Assembly: GCA_902614835.1 (NCBI GenBank) | Contig: CACMMU010000002.1 | Location: 1-64,000, forward strand | From: an uncultured Pelagibacteraceae bacterium | GTDB taxonomy: Bacteria; Pseudomonadota; Alphaproteobacteria; Pelagibacterales; Pelagibacteraceae | Reading direction: 5' to 3' | Length of the DNA: 64,000 bases | Part shown: positions 9,719 through 18,628 of the stretch, one piece after another | How positions within the stretch are numbered: the stretch's first letter is position 1 | Layout: every line of letters begins with the position of its first letter | Notes under the pieces: model-generated | The model's input: only the letters and a program-made list of their open reading frames with translations | What the model was told of the DNA's origin: nothing | Databases searched by the model: none | Program-made: the position numbers and the translations under genes

Positions 9719-9990
9719 TTAATAATAGTATAAATTTATATTTTAATAGATGTAATAGGTCATGTTAGTTAGTGAAAATTGGACAAATTTCATTTTATTT
9801 ACAGCCTTAATGTATTAAAAAACCTTATAAAACTATCCTTTTCTTTGATATACACAATGTTAATTATTAAATATAAAATTATAAACATAATACAAACTGT
9901 TAAGTATTTGTTAATTAAAGTTAATAAAAAATCCATTTTATGATTATTCCTTGGTATTTATTAATTATACAAAACTAATTCACAGACTTA
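9719..9990. other. oriC: Putative chromosomal replication origin (oriC)
   Basis: This 272-base AT-rich gap lies between divergent hemE and ppsR, the typical alphaproteobacterial origin position. Three sites match the DnaA box TTATNCACA at 8 of 9 positions, all on the + strand: 9848-9856 (ATATACACA), 9965-9973 (TTATACAAA) and 9976-9984 (TAATTCACA). A TTAA-N7-TTAA motif, the shape of a CtrA site, lies at 9900-9914. The stretch between the boxes is almost pure A/T and could serve as an unwinding element. The gap also carries the promoters of hemE and ppsR. parS sites 19 kb away agree with origin proximity. No box is perfect and no GC-skew calculation was possible. Confidence 0.65.
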
Positions 9991-10812
9991 ATGACAAATA
10001 AATATCAAATTTACTTAATATCAGATTCAACCGGTGAGACGCTTGATAGAACTTTTCTGGCACTACAATCTCAGTTTGCAAATTTTAATTATGAAAAGAA
10101 AGAATATGTTTTCATCAGAACCAATCAACAAATTGATAAAGTTATTAAAGAATGCGCAGGAAAAGAAAGTGTAATAATACTTTATACAATTGTTGATACT
10201 AAATTAGCTAAATTTTTAGACACAGAATGCAAAAAAAACAACATCCCTTGTTTTGGGGTTTTGGGAAATCTAATACTAAGTTTTTCAAAGCTCCTAAACC
10301 AAAAAGCAACCCACAAACCAAGCGCTCAACACGTTTTAGACGAAGATTATTATAAGAGGATCGAAGCCATACAATTTACAATGTCCCATGATGATGGAAA
10401 AAAAAATGAAGATATACCTAAGTCAGACATAGTTTTGCTGGGAGTTAGCAGAACAAGCAAAACACCCACTTCTATTTATCTGGCTAACCGAGGTTATAAA
10501 ACACTAAATATACCCCTTGTGTTAGAGCAAAATATTCCATTTCTTCTAGAGGAACCAAACATAAATTTGTGTGTGGTCGGTCTGTTCGCTGACGCTGAAA
10601 GATTAGCAGAAGTAAGAAAAACTAGAGTGAATGTAAACACATCTGTAGATCTGAAAACATATACTGATGTTGAAAAAATTAGAGCTGAGGTTGAAAGTTC
10701 AAAAAAAATGTTTAAAAAATTCAATTGGCCCTCAATAGATGTTACCAGAAGGTCTGTAGAGGAGACGGCCGCATCTATAATAAAAATATACGAGATTAAA
10801 AAAAACAAATGA
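9991..10812 (+). CDS. ppsR: Pyruvate,phosphate dikinase/PEP synthetase regulatory protein (PPSR, DUF299)
   Basis: This 273-residue protein is a bifunctional kinase/pyrophosphorylase that switches PPDK or PEP synthetase off and on by reversible threonine phosphorylation. Visible marks are the N-terminal IYLISDSTGETLDRT, the P-loop GVSRTSKTPTS (about residues 151-161) followed by YLANRGYKTLNIPLV, and the C-terminal DVTRRSVEETAASI. Which of the two enzymes it targets cannot be told here. It heads the rightward ppsR-maf-aroE-coaE-dnaQ run beside the origin, each gene overlapping the next by a few bases. Confidence 0.93.
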   Translation: MTNKYQIYLISDSTGETLDRTFLALQSQFANFNYEKKEYVFIRTNQQIDKVIKECAGKESVIILYTIVDTKLAKFLDTECKKNNIPCFGVLGNLILSFSKLLNQKATHKPSAQHVLDEDYYKRIEAIQFTMSHDDGKKNEDIPKSDIVLLGVSRTSKTPTSIYLANRGYKTLNIPLVLEQNIPFLLEEPNINLCVVGLFADAERLAEVRKTRVNVNTSVDLKTYTDVEKIRAEVESSKKMFKKFNWPSIDVTRRSVEETAASIIKIYEIKKNK

Positions 10813-11390
10813 AGATTGTTTTAGCCTCCAAAAGTGGAGTTAGAAAAACTATTTTAGAAAAAAACCAAATTACTTGTGAGGTTGTTCCATCAAATGTAGA
10901 CGAAGACGAAATAAAAAATTCTCTGATATCAACAGGAGCTACCCCATTAATAATATCCAAAAATCTAGCAGAAGTGAAGGCAAATAAGGTAAGCATGAAA
11001 AAAGCAGATGAAATAGTTTTGGGGGCTGATAGTGTAATTGATTTGAATGGAAAGCTGATTTCAAAACCTAAAAACAGAAAAGAGGCTTTAAATATACTCG
11101 AGAAGATGAATGGAAAAAAACATAATTTGATAAGCTCAGTCTGTATATCAAAAAACGGAGCTATGATTTGGAACTATACTGATAGCTCTACTTTAACAAT
11201 GAAAAAACTTAATTTAGACGAAATTAAATCTTATCTTTCTAGAATAAAAGACAAAGAATTATATGCTTACGGTGTGTACCAAATCGAAGCAGACGGCAGA
11301 TCTTTGTTTTCAAAAATAGAAGGAGATGAGAATTCAATTATGGGACTACCAGTAAAAAAAATTAAGGAGTACTTAAAAAATTTTAAATGA
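10809..11390 (+). CDS. maf: Maf-like nucleoside triphosphate pyrophosphatase
   Basis: Maf proteins hydrolyse non-canonical or selected nucleotides (dTTP, UTP or modified NTPs) to monophosphates, acting in housecleaning. The 193-residue protein begins with the substrate loop LASKSGVRKTIL and has the catalytic aspartate in VLGADSVIDLNGK and the SKPKNRKEA helix. YQIEADGRSLFSKIEGDENSIMG matches the family C-terminus. It overlaps ppsR and aroE by 4 bases each. The exact nucleotide preference cannot be read. Confidence 0.94.
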   Translation: MKIVLASKSGVRKTILEKNQITCEVVPSNVDEDEIKNSLISTGATPLIISKNLAEVKANKVSMKKADEIVLGADSVIDLNGKLISKPKNRKEALNILEKMNGKKHNLISSVCISKNGAMIWNYTDSSTLTMKKLNLDEIKSYLSRIKDKELYAYGVYQIEADGRSLFSKIEGDENSIMGLPVKKIKEYLKNFK

Positions 11391-12184
11391 AAAAATACTT
11401 AGTGATAGGAAATCCCATAGAACACTCGCTCTCCCCTAAACTGCATAATTATTGGATAAAAGAAAATAATTTAAATGCAAGTTACGAAAAAAAATTAATT
11501 GAAAAATCAGAAATTAAAGGAATCATTGATGATCTTAAAAATAATAAAATTTCAGGGGTTAATGTAACAGTCCCCTTTAAAGCACAAGTTATACCTTTTC
11601 TAAATAAACTTACCCCGGTTTCGCAAGAAACAGGATCTGTGAACACAATATATAAATTGAACGACGAAATAGTTGGAGACAATACGGACGTCGACGGTTT
11701 TTGTGCCGCTTTAAAAAAAACTCAATATAATTTTAAGAGCAAAAAAGCCTTTATACTTGGCGCCGGAGGAGTTGCGCCCTCTATTATTTGTGCCTTAAAA
11801 AAAGTGGGTATTTCAAACATATCATTAAGTAATAGAACCCATGAAAAATCAGAAATTTTGAAAAAAAAATTCACTGATTTGAAATTAGTAAATTGGGGTG
11901 AGACTACAAACGCAGATATAATAATCAATGCTACTAGTTTAGGCCTCAAGGAAAATGATGAAATAAAACTTGATTATTCAATAATAGGATCAAATAAGTT
12001 ATTCTATGATGTTATTTACAATCCCTCTGAAACAAAGTTTCTTTTAAATGCTAAAAAATTAAATAATAAGATTGAAAATGGAAAGTTAATGTTTATTTAT
12101 CAAGCTCAATTGGCCTTTAAGATCTGGCACAATGTTTTACCAAAGATTGATGATAATATACTAAATCTAATGGATCATGATTAA
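11387..12184 (+). CDS. aroE: Shikimate dehydrogenase
   Basis: AroE reduces 3-dehydroshikimate to shikimate with NADPH in aromatic amino-acid synthesis. The 265-residue sequence shows the substrate-binding IGNPIEHSLSPKLHN, the catalytic lysine in GVNVTVPFK, the catalytic aspartate in GDNTDVDGF, and the nucleotide loop ILGAGGVAPSI. It is embedded in the origin-proximal operon and overlaps maf by 4 bases and coaE by 8 bases. Confidence 0.97.
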   Translation: MKKYLVIGNPIEHSLSPKLHNYWIKENNLNASYEKKLIEKSEIKGIIDDLKNNKISGVNVTVPFKAQVIPFLNKLTPVSQETGSVNTIYKLNDEIVGDNTDVDGFCAALKKTQYNFKSKKAFILGAGGVAPSIICALKKVGISNISLSNRTHEKSEILKKKFTDLKLVNWGETTNADIIINATSLGLKENDEIKLDYSIIGSNKLFYDVIYNPSETKFLLNAKKLNNKIENGKLMFIYQAQLAFKIWHNVLPKIDDNILNLMDHD

Positions 12185-12740
12185 AATTGGAATTACTGGT
12201 TCAATAGCCTCTGGAAAAACTACAGTCGCAAGATTGCTATCGGGCCAGAAATATCCTTTGTTTAATGCTGATAAAGAGGTAAGAAAAATATATAAAAACA
12301 ATTTTTTTAGAAAAAAAATATGTAAAAAATTTAAAATTAAAAATAAAAAAAATCTTAAAAAAGAGATAAAAAAAATAATCTCGGCAAACAAGAAATCACT
12401 CAAATATTTAGAAAAAGTAATACATCCTCTGGTCAGAAAAGCTCACATTAGGTTTTGTGTAATAAATAAAAAAAGAAATTTTCTATTTTTTGAGGTACCA
12501 CTTTTAATTGAAGGTAAGCTAATGAGAAATTATGATAAAATCATTTTTGTAAACTCAAAAAAATCGTTAAGACTAAAAAGATACCTAAAAAGAGGCAAAA
12601 ACAGAAAATTTTTTAATCTTTTAGACAAAAGACAACTTGCACCTGAAAAAAAAATTAAACATTCCGACTTTGTTATCAACAATAACGGTTCATTAACAAA
12701 CTTGAAAAAAATTATAAAAATTATAAAAAATAAGTTATGA
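12177..12740 (+). CDS. coaE: Dephospho-CoA kinase
   Basis: CoaE phosphorylates the ribose 3'-OH of dephospho-CoA, the final step of coenzyme A synthesis. The 187-residue protein opens with the P-loop GITGSIASGKTTVARLL, has the NADKEVRKIY aspartate segment, and the lid motif FFEVPLLIEGKL. It is extremely lysine-rich, as expected from the base composition. It overlaps aroE by 8 bases and dnaQ by 4. Confidence 0.94.
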   Translation: MIKIGITGSIASGKTTVARLLSGQKYPLFNADKEVRKIYKNNFFRKKICKKFKIKNKKNLKKEIKKIISANKKSLKYLEKVIHPLVRKAHIRFCVINKKRNFLFFEVPLLIEGKLMRNYDKIIFVNSKKSLRLKRYLKRGKNRKFFNLLDKRQLAPEKKIKHSDFVINNNGSLTNLKKIIKIIKNKL

Positions 12741-13408
12741 ATGAAATTATACTAGATACAGAAACAACAGGCCTTTCCGTCGAAAAAGGTGATAGGATTT
12801 TGGAGATAGCCTGTATAGAGACTAAAAATCTAATTCCTACAAATAATGTTTTCCACAAACTACTAAATCCAGAAAGAGAAGTTTCTGATGATGCTTTTAA
12901 AATTCATGGTTATTCCTATGAAAAACTGAAAAGTGAAAAAAAATTTGAAGAAATAGCTGATGAGTTTTTAAATTTTATAAAAGGGAAAGAAATAATAATT
13001 CACAATGCCCAATTTGATTTATCTTTTCTTAATAACGAGCTAAAAAAAATTTCAAGGGCACCGATCGAAGCTACAAATGTCATTGATAGCTTAGAAATTG
13101 CAAGATCTAAATTTCCTGGTACATCAAACACTCTTGATAACCTTTGTAAAAAATTCAATATCGATAATTCAGAACGAAAAAAGCATAATGCTCTCCTAGA
13201 TTGTGAATTACTAAGAGAAGTTTATATTAATTTAATTGGGCAAAAAGAACCTGTTCTTTCTTTGTATAACGAAGATGAAAATCAAATTGAGAAACTTAAC
13301 TCTGTTCTACCAAAAAGTAATCACAAGGTTATTATAAAGCCTAGCGAAAAAGAATTCTCTGATCATAAGACTTTTTTAAAAAGTGAAATTAAAAAAAACT
13401 TTTTTTAA
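12737..13408 (+). CDS. dnaQ: DNA polymerase III epsilon subunit (3'-5' proofreading exonuclease)
   Basis: DnaQ proofreads for the replicative polymerase. The 223-residue protein carries all three exonuclease motifs: Exo I ILDTETTGL (two acidic metal ligands), Exo II IIHNAQFDLSFL, and Exo III KKHNALLDCELL with the catalytic histidine and aspartate. A short, less conserved C-terminal tail is where the alpha subunit would bind. It closes the ppsR-dnaQ operon and converges on secB with a 4-base overlap. Confidence 0.95.
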   Translation: MNEIILDTETTGLSVEKGDRILEIACIETKNLIPTNNVFHKLLNPEREVSDDAFKIHGYSYEKLKSEKKFEEIADEFLNFIKGKEIIIHNAQFDLSFLNNELKKISRAPIEATNVIDSLEIARSKFPGTSNTLDNLCKKFNIDNSERKKHNALLDCELLREVYINLIGQKEPVLSLYNEDENQIEKLNSVLPKSNHKVIIKPSEKEFSDHKTFLKSEIKKNFF

Positions 13409-13818
13409 TTATTTTTTTCATACAAGCTTTTAAAATCTACACTTCTATCAATGCTAATCTGCTTAAAGCCAGATTTTTCAAATAGAAAAACTAGTATATT
13501 CCTTATATCCGGATAGATAGTTGTAGGCACATCAACGAGTATAATTTTCTCAAGTTCTTTTTTATCAGTAATAATTTTCTTAAAATTAATTAATGTAGAA
13601 AATAAAACAGAAACTTTAATCTCGTTTTCATTTGAAACTTGTGAAACCAACTTTAAATCTGTATCTATTTCTAAAATATCATCTTTGATTTTTCTACTCT
13701 TAATATCAAAATTAATTTTGTAATTTTTAATATTTTTTTCTATCATAAAATATGACTTTGCGTTTGGAACTTTAAAATTTATATCTTTGATGTATTTTGC
13801 AACAATATTATAACTCAT
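13405..13818 (-). CDS. secB: Protein-export chaperone SecB
   Basis: SecB holds preproteins unfolded and delivers them to SecA. This 137-residue protein matches in length and features: YIKDINFKVPNA near the N-terminus, the central strands, and the conserved VPTTIYPDIRNIL block near the C-terminus. The usual acidic C-terminal SecA-binding tail is short. It overlaps fxsA upstream by 11 bases and meets dnaQ tail-to-tail. secB beside dnaQ and fxsA is standard for alphaproteobacteria. Confidence 0.92.
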   Translation of the reverse strand: MSYNIVAKYIKDINFKVPNAKSYFMIEKNIKNYKINFDIKSRKIKDDILEIDTDLKLVSQVSNENEIKVSVLFSTLINFKKIITDKKELEKIILVDVPTTIYPDIRNILVFLFEKSGFKQISIDRSVDFKSLYEKNN

Positions 13819-14230
13819 CTTTATCTTTTTTATCTTTGTTTAGAATTTCTCCTTCTATGAAATCTCTTTCATTATTTTTAATGTTTTTTCTTTTAAGAAA
13901 AGAGTTTATTATTATTTTTCTTGTTGGCGGGAACAACAATATAAAGCCAAAAAAATCAGTTATGAATCCCGGGATAATAAGTAAAATAGCAGCTAAAGCT
14001 ATAGTTGCTCCGGAAATCATTTCGTAAAGTGGAATTTTGTTTTTATAAAGATTATAGACACCTGACCTAAGAGTATTAAGACCCTCAAGCTTGGCAAAGT
14101 AAACGCCTATTATTGCCGTGATAAAAATCAGAGAAACAGTTGAAAAAGCTCCGATATTTTGGCCAATTTTAATCATCACATATATTTCAATGGCTGGAAT
14201 AGCAATTAAAAACATTAATATTGTGTTCAT
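13808..14230 (-). CDS. fxsA: FxsA family membrane protein
   Basis: FxsA-like proteins are small inner-membrane proteins; in E. coli, overproduction modulates F-plasmid exclusion of phage T7, and the normal role is unknown. The 140-residue sequence has several hydrophobic segments and the family pattern: IPAIEIYVMIKIGQNIG at the start and LLIIPGFITDFFGFILLFPP near residue 90. A charged cytoplasmic tail follows. It is coupled to secB by an 11-base overlap and is divergent from the TIM44-like gene 44 bases away. Confidence 0.9.
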   Translation of the reverse strand: MNTILMFLIAIPAIEIYVMIKIGQNIGAFSTVSLIFITAIIGVYFAKLEGLNTLRSGVYNLYKNKIPLYEMISGATIALAAILLIIPGFITDFFGFILLFPPTRKIIINSFLKRKNIKNNERDFIEGEILNKDKKDKDEL

Positions 14231-14274
14231 TTGTCAGTTTGAAAGTTATATTAATAAGATATATTTATCAAACT

Positions 14275-14880
14275 ATGAGTGGCAATTTTGGATATCTTGA
14301 CATAATTCTTTTAGCGATGATCGCTGGGTTTATTATATTAAGACTTAGAAACATACTTGGAAGAAAAACTGGGCATCAAGAAAAAGTCTTTACCAATTTC
14401 AGTGACAAAAAATTTGAGAAATTCAAGGAAGAGATAAACCAAAGAAATAAACAAAAAACAGAAGATCTCGATCCAACTCAAAAAAAACAGTTTTTAAAAG
14501 GAGCCGAAGTTGCATATGAAACAATCATCACTGCGTTTGCAAAAGGTGATAAAAATAGTTTAAAAAGTTTGCTTACTAAAGGAATGGCTGATAATTTTAA
14601 TTCGGCAATAGAGGATAGAAATTCTAAAAAGCTTAAGTCGGAACTCACTTTTGTAGGCATCAAATCATCTACAATAGAGAAGTTTGAAAAAACTGCAGGA
14701 GCACTTTTCTTTACCGTTAAATTTGTAAGTGAAATTATCTCTGTAAAAAAAGATATTGATAATAAGGTTGTAGAAGGCGATCCAGATAAAATTAAAACTG
14801 TGATTGATCACTGGAAATTTACAAAAAAAATATCAAGTTCTAATCCTAACTGGTATTTAGCAGAAATTAAAAATACTTGA
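14275..14880 (+). CDS. TIM44-like domain protein (putative TimA-type adaptor)
   Basis: This 201-residue protein has one N-terminal membrane anchor (GYLDIILLAMIAGFIILRLRNILGRKTG), a charged linker, and a C-terminal TIM44-like alpha/beta domain beginning near FLKGAEVAYETIITAFAKGD and ending HWKFTKKISSSNPNWYLAEI. The mitochondrial relative anchors Hsp70 to the import channel; the bacterial function is unclear. The frame is open upstream to a TTG, but the ATG chosen begins the conserved MSGNFGYLDI. In relatives a murein transglycosylase (mltA) often lies between this gene and the Smr gene; it is absent here. Confidence 0.88.
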   Translation: MSGNFGYLDIILLAMIAGFIILRLRNILGRKTGHQEKVFTNFSDKKFEKFKEEINQRNKQKTEDLDPTQKKQFLKGAEVAYETIITAFAKGDKNSLKSLLTKGMADNFNSAIEDRNSKKLKSELTFVGIKSSTIEKFEKTAGALFFTVKFVSEIISVKKDIDNKVVEGDPDKIKTVIDHWKFTKKISSSNPNWYLAEIKNT

Positions 14881-15299
14881 TCAAAAAAGATTTATCCAAC
14901 AAAGACAAAAAAGATTGGGAAAAATTTTTAGAAGAAACCTCACAAATCCCTGATAAAGATAGTAACGAATATACAAAAAATAAAAAAATTGAAAAATTCA
15001 AGTTTGATTTTCATGGATACTCGATTGAATCTGCCAATATAAAAGTCGCAGAAATAATTAATAAGTGTTTTGAGAACGGCTTTTCAGAATTATTATTTAT
15101 TACAGGAAAGGGCATACATTCAAAACCAGAGGAAAACGTTTATATCTCAGAAGAATTTAGTAAGTTGAAAAATACGATACCAGAGTTTATTAAAAACAAT
15201 CCAGATTTGAGTTCAAAGGTTGCGAAAATCATAGAGGCAGACTTGAAATCAGGCGGAGCAGGCGCCCTTATTATTAAATTAAAAAAAGTTATAAAATAA
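14877..15299 (+). CDS. Smr domain protein (MutS2-type small nuclease domain)
   Basis: A 140-residue protein with a Smr domain: [22 protein letters not shown] corresponds to the LDLHG..EA motif, and [14 protein letters not shown] to the TGKG(I/H)HS motif. Smr domains are endonuclease or RNA/DNA-binding modules. The start is a TTG overlapping the stop of the TIM44-like gene (TTGA), implying coupled translation. The 3' end overlaps the convergent hslU gene by 11 bases. Order TIM44-like, (mltA), Smr, hslU is conserved in alphaproteobacteria. Confidence 0.85.
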   Translation: MIKKDLSNKDKKDWEKFLEETSQIPDKDSNEYTKNKKIEKFKFDFHGYSIESANIKVAEIINKCFENGFSELLFITGKGIHSKPEENVYISEEFSKLKNTIPEFIKNNPDLSSKVAKIIEADLKSGGAGALIIKLKKVIK

Positions 15300-16659
15300 A
15301 TTTTGATAAATCTGTATCTTTTACAAGGTCACCTAGATTCTTTGTAACATAATCCCTGTCAATTTTGACTTTTTGTCCAGCTTTATCTGAAGCTGTAAAG
15401 CTTACCTCATCTAAAACTTTTTCTATTATGGTATGCAGTCTTCTTGCGCCAATATTTTCAACTGTAGAATTTATTTCAGTTGATAATTTTGCAAGCATAT
15501 CAATTCCATCATTAGAAAATTCAAGATCAACATCTTCGGTTTTTAACAGTGCTTTGTACTGTTTTATTAAACTATTGTCAGGCTCCTTTAAAATCCTTTT
15601 AAAATCCTCTTCAGTTAAAGCATTCAGCTCTACTCTGATTGGCAACCTACCTTGTAGCTCAGGGAGCAAGTCTGATGGTTTTGCCAATTGAAATGCACCA
15701 GATGCAATAAATAAAATATGGTCAGTTTTTACAGGACCATATTTTGTATTTACACTTGTACCTTCTATAAGCGGCAGAAGGTCTCTTTGTACACCCTCCC
15801 TAGACACATCTCCTCCAACTCTGTCACTTCTAGCCGATACCTTGTCTATTTCATCTAAAAATACTATTCCGTTATTTTCAGTCGAAGCTTTGGCTTCTTT
15901 AATTATTTTATCTTGTTCAATCATCTTATCAGACTCTTGTGCGATTAAAATTTCGTGGGACTCTTTTACGCTCATTTTCTTTTTTTTTCCTTTCGGGCCC
16001 ATTGATTTTCCTAACATCTCTCCTATATTCACCATTCCTATGTTGGCTCCTGGCATTCCTGGAATTTCAAAAGATGGCATTCCGGGAGAGGCATCACTTA
16101 CCTCAATCTCTATTTCATTAGTATCTAAATCACCTGATCTCAGTCTCTTTCGAAAACTTTCTCTTGTGGCTAAGCTAGCTTTCTTGCCGACCAAAGCATC
16201 TAAAACTTTTTCTTCTGCCGATAATTGGGCTTTAGCATGAACTTCTTTCCTTTTTTTCTCTCTCTCCATAGCAATAGCTATTTCAATTAAGTCTCTAATA
16301 ATTTGTTCAACATCTCTTCCAACATATCCCACTTCAGTAAATCTTGTAGCTTCAACTTTTATAAATGGTGCCTGTGCTAATTTTGAGAGTCTTCTTGAAA
16401 TTTCTGTCTTACCAACTCCAGTCGGGCCTATCATTAAAATATTTTTAGGCAAAACCTCATCTTTCATTTCATCCGATAATGCTTGTCTCCTCCATCGATT
16501 TCTTAATGCTACAGCAACAGCCCTTTTAGCTTGCTTTTGACCAATAACGTATCTGTCTAACTCAGATACAATTTCTCTTGGAGAAAGTGCACTTACTTTA
16601 GAATTTTCTTTTTTTGATCCATCCTTAACAATTTTAAGGTTAGTTGTTTTTGGTGACAT
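15289..16659 (-). CDS. hslU: ATP-dependent protease ATPase subunit HslU
   Basis: HslU is the AAA+ unfoldase of the HslUV (ClpYQ) protease. The 456-residue protein has the N-terminal [23 protein letters not shown], Walker [10 protein letters not shown], pore loop region [15 protein letters not shown], an intermediate domain rich in Lys/Glu with a Gly/Met/Pro-rich stretch ([12 protein letters not shown]), Walker [10 protein letters not shown], and the C-terminal tail that activates HslV (ending DLSKFIL). It begins immediately after the hslV stop. Length and motifs are complete. Confidence 0.97.
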   Translation of the reverse strand: MSPKTTNLKIVKDGSKKENSKVSALSPREIVSELDRYVIGQKQAKRAVAVALRNRWRRQALSDEMKDEVLPKNILMIGPTGVGKTEISRRLSKLAQAPFIKVEATRFTEVGYVGRDVEQIIRDLIEIAIAMEREKKRKEVHAKAQLSAEEKVLDALVGKKASLATRESFRKRLRSGDLDTNEIEIEVSDASPGMPSFEIPGMPGANIGMVNIGEMLGKSMGPKGKKKKMSVKESHEILIAQESDKMIEQDKIIKEAKASTENNGIVFLDEIDKVSARSDRVGGDVSREGVQRDLLPLIEGTSVNTKYGPVKTDHILFIASGAFQLAKPSDLLPELQGRLPIRVELNALTEEDFKRILKEPDNSLIKQYKALLKTEDVDLEFSNDGIDMLAKLSTEINSTVENIGARRLHTIIEKVLDEVSFTASDKAGQKVKIDRDYVTKNLGDLVKDTDLSKFIL

Positions 16660-17199
16660 TTAAACCTTTTCCATGGTTATGTTATTATTTGTAAAAACAC
16701 AAATTTCAGAAGCAACTTTTAAAGATTGTTTAGCAATTTCCTCAGCACTCATATTAGTGCCGATTAAGACTTTAGCAGCAGCGAGCGCGTAATTTCCACC
16801 CGAACCAATTCCAATAATTCCATCTTCAGGCTCTAGTACGTCACCGGTTCCAGAAATAATAAAACTTTTCTCTTTATCTGCGACTGCCATTAAAGCTTCC
16901 AATCTTCTTAAATATTTATCTGTTCTCCAATCTTTCGCAAGTTCTACCGCCGCTCTTGTCAAATTTCCCGCATGTTTTTCGAGCTTAGCTTCCAGTCTCT
17001 CAAAAAGAGTTAATGCATCAGCCGTGGAACCCGCAAATCCAGCAATCACATTTCTTTTCTCAATCTTTCTAACTTTTTTAGCTTTACTTTTGAGCACAGT
17101 ATTACCCAGACTGACCTGACCATCTCCCGCTACAATAGTTTGATTTCCCTTCCTAATAAGGACAATTGTTGTTCCATGCCAATTTTGGTTTGTATTCAT
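16660..17199 (-). CDS. hslV: ATP-dependent protease peptidase subunit HslV
   Basis: HslV is the proteasome-beta-like peptidase of HslUV. The 179-residue protein starts MNTNQNWHG followed by TTIVLIRKG; the first of these threonines would become the catalytic N-terminal residue after propeptide removal, as in other alphaproteobacterial HslV proteins. [31 protein letters not shown] and [13 protein letters not shown] match the family. A candidate RpoH promoter lies directly upstream, with its -10 element only about 10 bases from the ATG and no clear Shine-Dalgarno sequence. Confidence 0.97.
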   Translation of the reverse strand: MNTNQNWHGTTIVLIRKGNQTIVAGDGQVSLGNTVLKSKAKKVRKIEKRNVIAGFAGSTADALTLFERLEAKLEKHAGNLTRAAVELAKDWRTDKYLRRLEALMAVADKEKSFIISGTGDVLEPEDGIIGIGSGGNYALAAAKVLIGTNMSAEEIAKQSLKVASEICVFTNNNITMEKV

Positions 17200-17209
17200 A
17201 ACTATTATC

Positions 17210-17238
17210 TATGTGGAGATTTAAATTAAATGTTCAAG
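17210..17238 (-). promoter_or_regulatory. Candidate RpoH (sigma-32) heat-shock promoter of hslVU
   Basis: On the minus strand, CCCTTGAA (-35, within 17233-17240) is followed 14 bases later by CTCCACATA (-10, 17210-17218). This resembles the E. coli RpoH consensus CTTGAA-N13/14-CCCCATNTA: the -35 is perfect and the -10 matches 6 of 8 defined positions. The -10 ends 10 bases from the hslV ATG, so the transcript would have almost no leader. Heat-shock control of hslVU is known in other proteobacteria. Confidence 0.5.
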
Positions 17239-17306
17239 GGCCCATTTTAGCATTTATTGCTAAATGATAAATTTAGCTATATATCTTAATACTAAATCTC
17301 AAATGT

Positions 17307-17897
17307 ATGACTAGAAAAGCAAAAATATTGAGAAAAACCAAAGAGACCACCATTAGTGCCGAAGTCAATTTAGACGGCAAGGGTAGTTATAAGATTAAAA
17401 CCCAAATTGGATTTTTGGATCACATGCTCGAACAATTGTCAAAGCACTCTTTGATAGATATTAAGCTTAATGTAAAAGGAGATACACACATTGATCTTCA
17501 CCACAGCACTGAGGACACCGGTATAGCGTTGGGTGAGGCGATTAAAAAAGCAGCAGGCAAGTTCAAAGGAATAAAAAGATATTCTAGCGCACTTATCCCA
17601 ATGGATGAAACTTTGACTAGAGTTGCAATAGATATTTCAGGAAGGCCTTACTTAATTTGGAAAGTAAATTTAAAGGTAGAAAAATTGGGAGAAATGGATA
17701 CCGAACTTTTTAAAGAATGGTTTCAAGCTTTTTCTCAATCAGCAGGCATAACATTACATGTTGAAAATATTTATGGTGAAAACAGTCATCACAAAATTGA
17801 ATCTTGTTTTAAAGCTTTGGCCAAAACTCTCAAGGAAGCCTTGACAGTTGATAAGCGAATTAAAAATTCAATACCATCTACCAAGGGTTCTATTTAA
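17307..17897 (+). CDS. hisB: Imidazoleglycerol-phosphate dehydratase
   Basis: HisB removes water from imidazole glycerol phosphate, step six of histidine synthesis. This is the monofunctional 196-residue form, without the N-terminal phosphatase domain of E. coli HisB. The Mn-binding histidine motifs are intact: [40 protein letters not shown]. It opens the hisB-hisA-hisF-hisE-HIT run. A second ATG lies 4 bases upstream in another frame. Only 5 bases separate it from hisA, where other alphaproteobacteria carry hisH. Confidence 0.96.
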   Translation: MTRKAKILRKTKETTISAEVNLDGKGSYKIKTQIGFLDHMLEQLSKHSLIDIKLNVKGDTHIDLHHSTEDTGIALGEAIKKAAGKFKGIKRYSSALIPMDETLTRVAIDISGRPYLIWKVNLKVEKLGEMDTELFKEWFQAFSQSAGITLHVENIYGENSHHKIESCFKALAKTLKEALTVDKRIKNSIPSTKGSI

Positions 17898-17902
17898 GAT
17901 TA

Positions 17903-18628
17903 GTGAAAATATTTCCAGCTATAGATATCAGGGATCAAAAATGTGTAAGGTTGGTTAAAGGTAACTTTAAAAATAAAACTGAATATGAAATTTCACCTGT
18001 TGATCAGGCAGGAAAATATAAAGATCATGGTTTCAAAAATCTACATATAGTTGATCTAGACGGGGCATTAACTGGTAAGACAGTTAATTTAGATATTATA
18101 AGAGAAATTGTTAGTAAATATGACTTGAATGTTGAAATAGGTGGAGGAATTCGAACTTTTGATAGTATCAAAAAATATATTGATGCAGGTGTTGAAAAAG
18201 TAATTCTAGGAAGTGCTGCTATTAAAAATAAACAATTTTTAAAGGAAGCTTGTATAAAATTTGAAAAAAAAATTGCTTTGGCATTAGATGTAAAAAGTAA
18301 CAAACTTTCTGTCTCGGGTTGGAAAGAAAATTTGAATATTAACACCTTAGACTTTCTAAAAGAAGTAAATGATTTTGGTGTCAGCAGATTAATCTATACT
18401 GATATAAACAGAGATGGGACCAAATCAAGTCCAAACTTTAATGCAAGTATTAAAATTTCAGAAATTTCTAAATGTCCCGTGGTTATTTCTGGAGGTGTAT
18501 CTTCAATTGATGATATAAAAAAAGCCAAGAACTTAAATATTAATAATATTGAGGGCATAATAGTGGGAAAAGCAATTTATGATGGTGATATAAAACTTCA
18601 TGAGTTAGCAAAGGAGGTCAATGTATAA
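17903..18628 (+). CDS. hisA: Phosphoribosylformimino-AICAR ribotide isomerase
   Basis: HisA is the TIM-barrel isomerase converting ProFAR to PRFAR in histidine synthesis. The 241-residue protein uses GTG as start ([18 protein letters not shown] follows). The half-barrel repeats are visible: [12 protein letters not shown] with a phosphate-binding loop, the active-site Asp in YTDINRDGT, and VISGGVSS. It overlaps hisF by 8 bases. The usual partner hisH is missing from the gap before this gene. Confidence 0.96.
   Translation: MKIFPAIDIRDQKCVRLVKGNFKNKTEYEISPVDQAGKYKDHGFKNLHIVDLDGALTGKTVNLDIIREIVSKYDLNVEIGGGIRTFDSIKKYIDAGVEKVILGSAAIKNKQFLKEACIKFEKKIALALDVKSNKLSVSGWKENLNINTLDFLKEVNDFGVSRLIYTDINRDGTKSSPNFNASIKISEISKCPVVISGGVSSIDDIKKAKNLNINNIEGIIVGKAIYDGDIKLHELAKEVNV

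Noticed and set aside
9719-9990. Small protein gene in the hemE-ppsR gap
   Set aside because: Frames are broken by stops every few codons in all six readings; no start with a ribosome-binding site was found.
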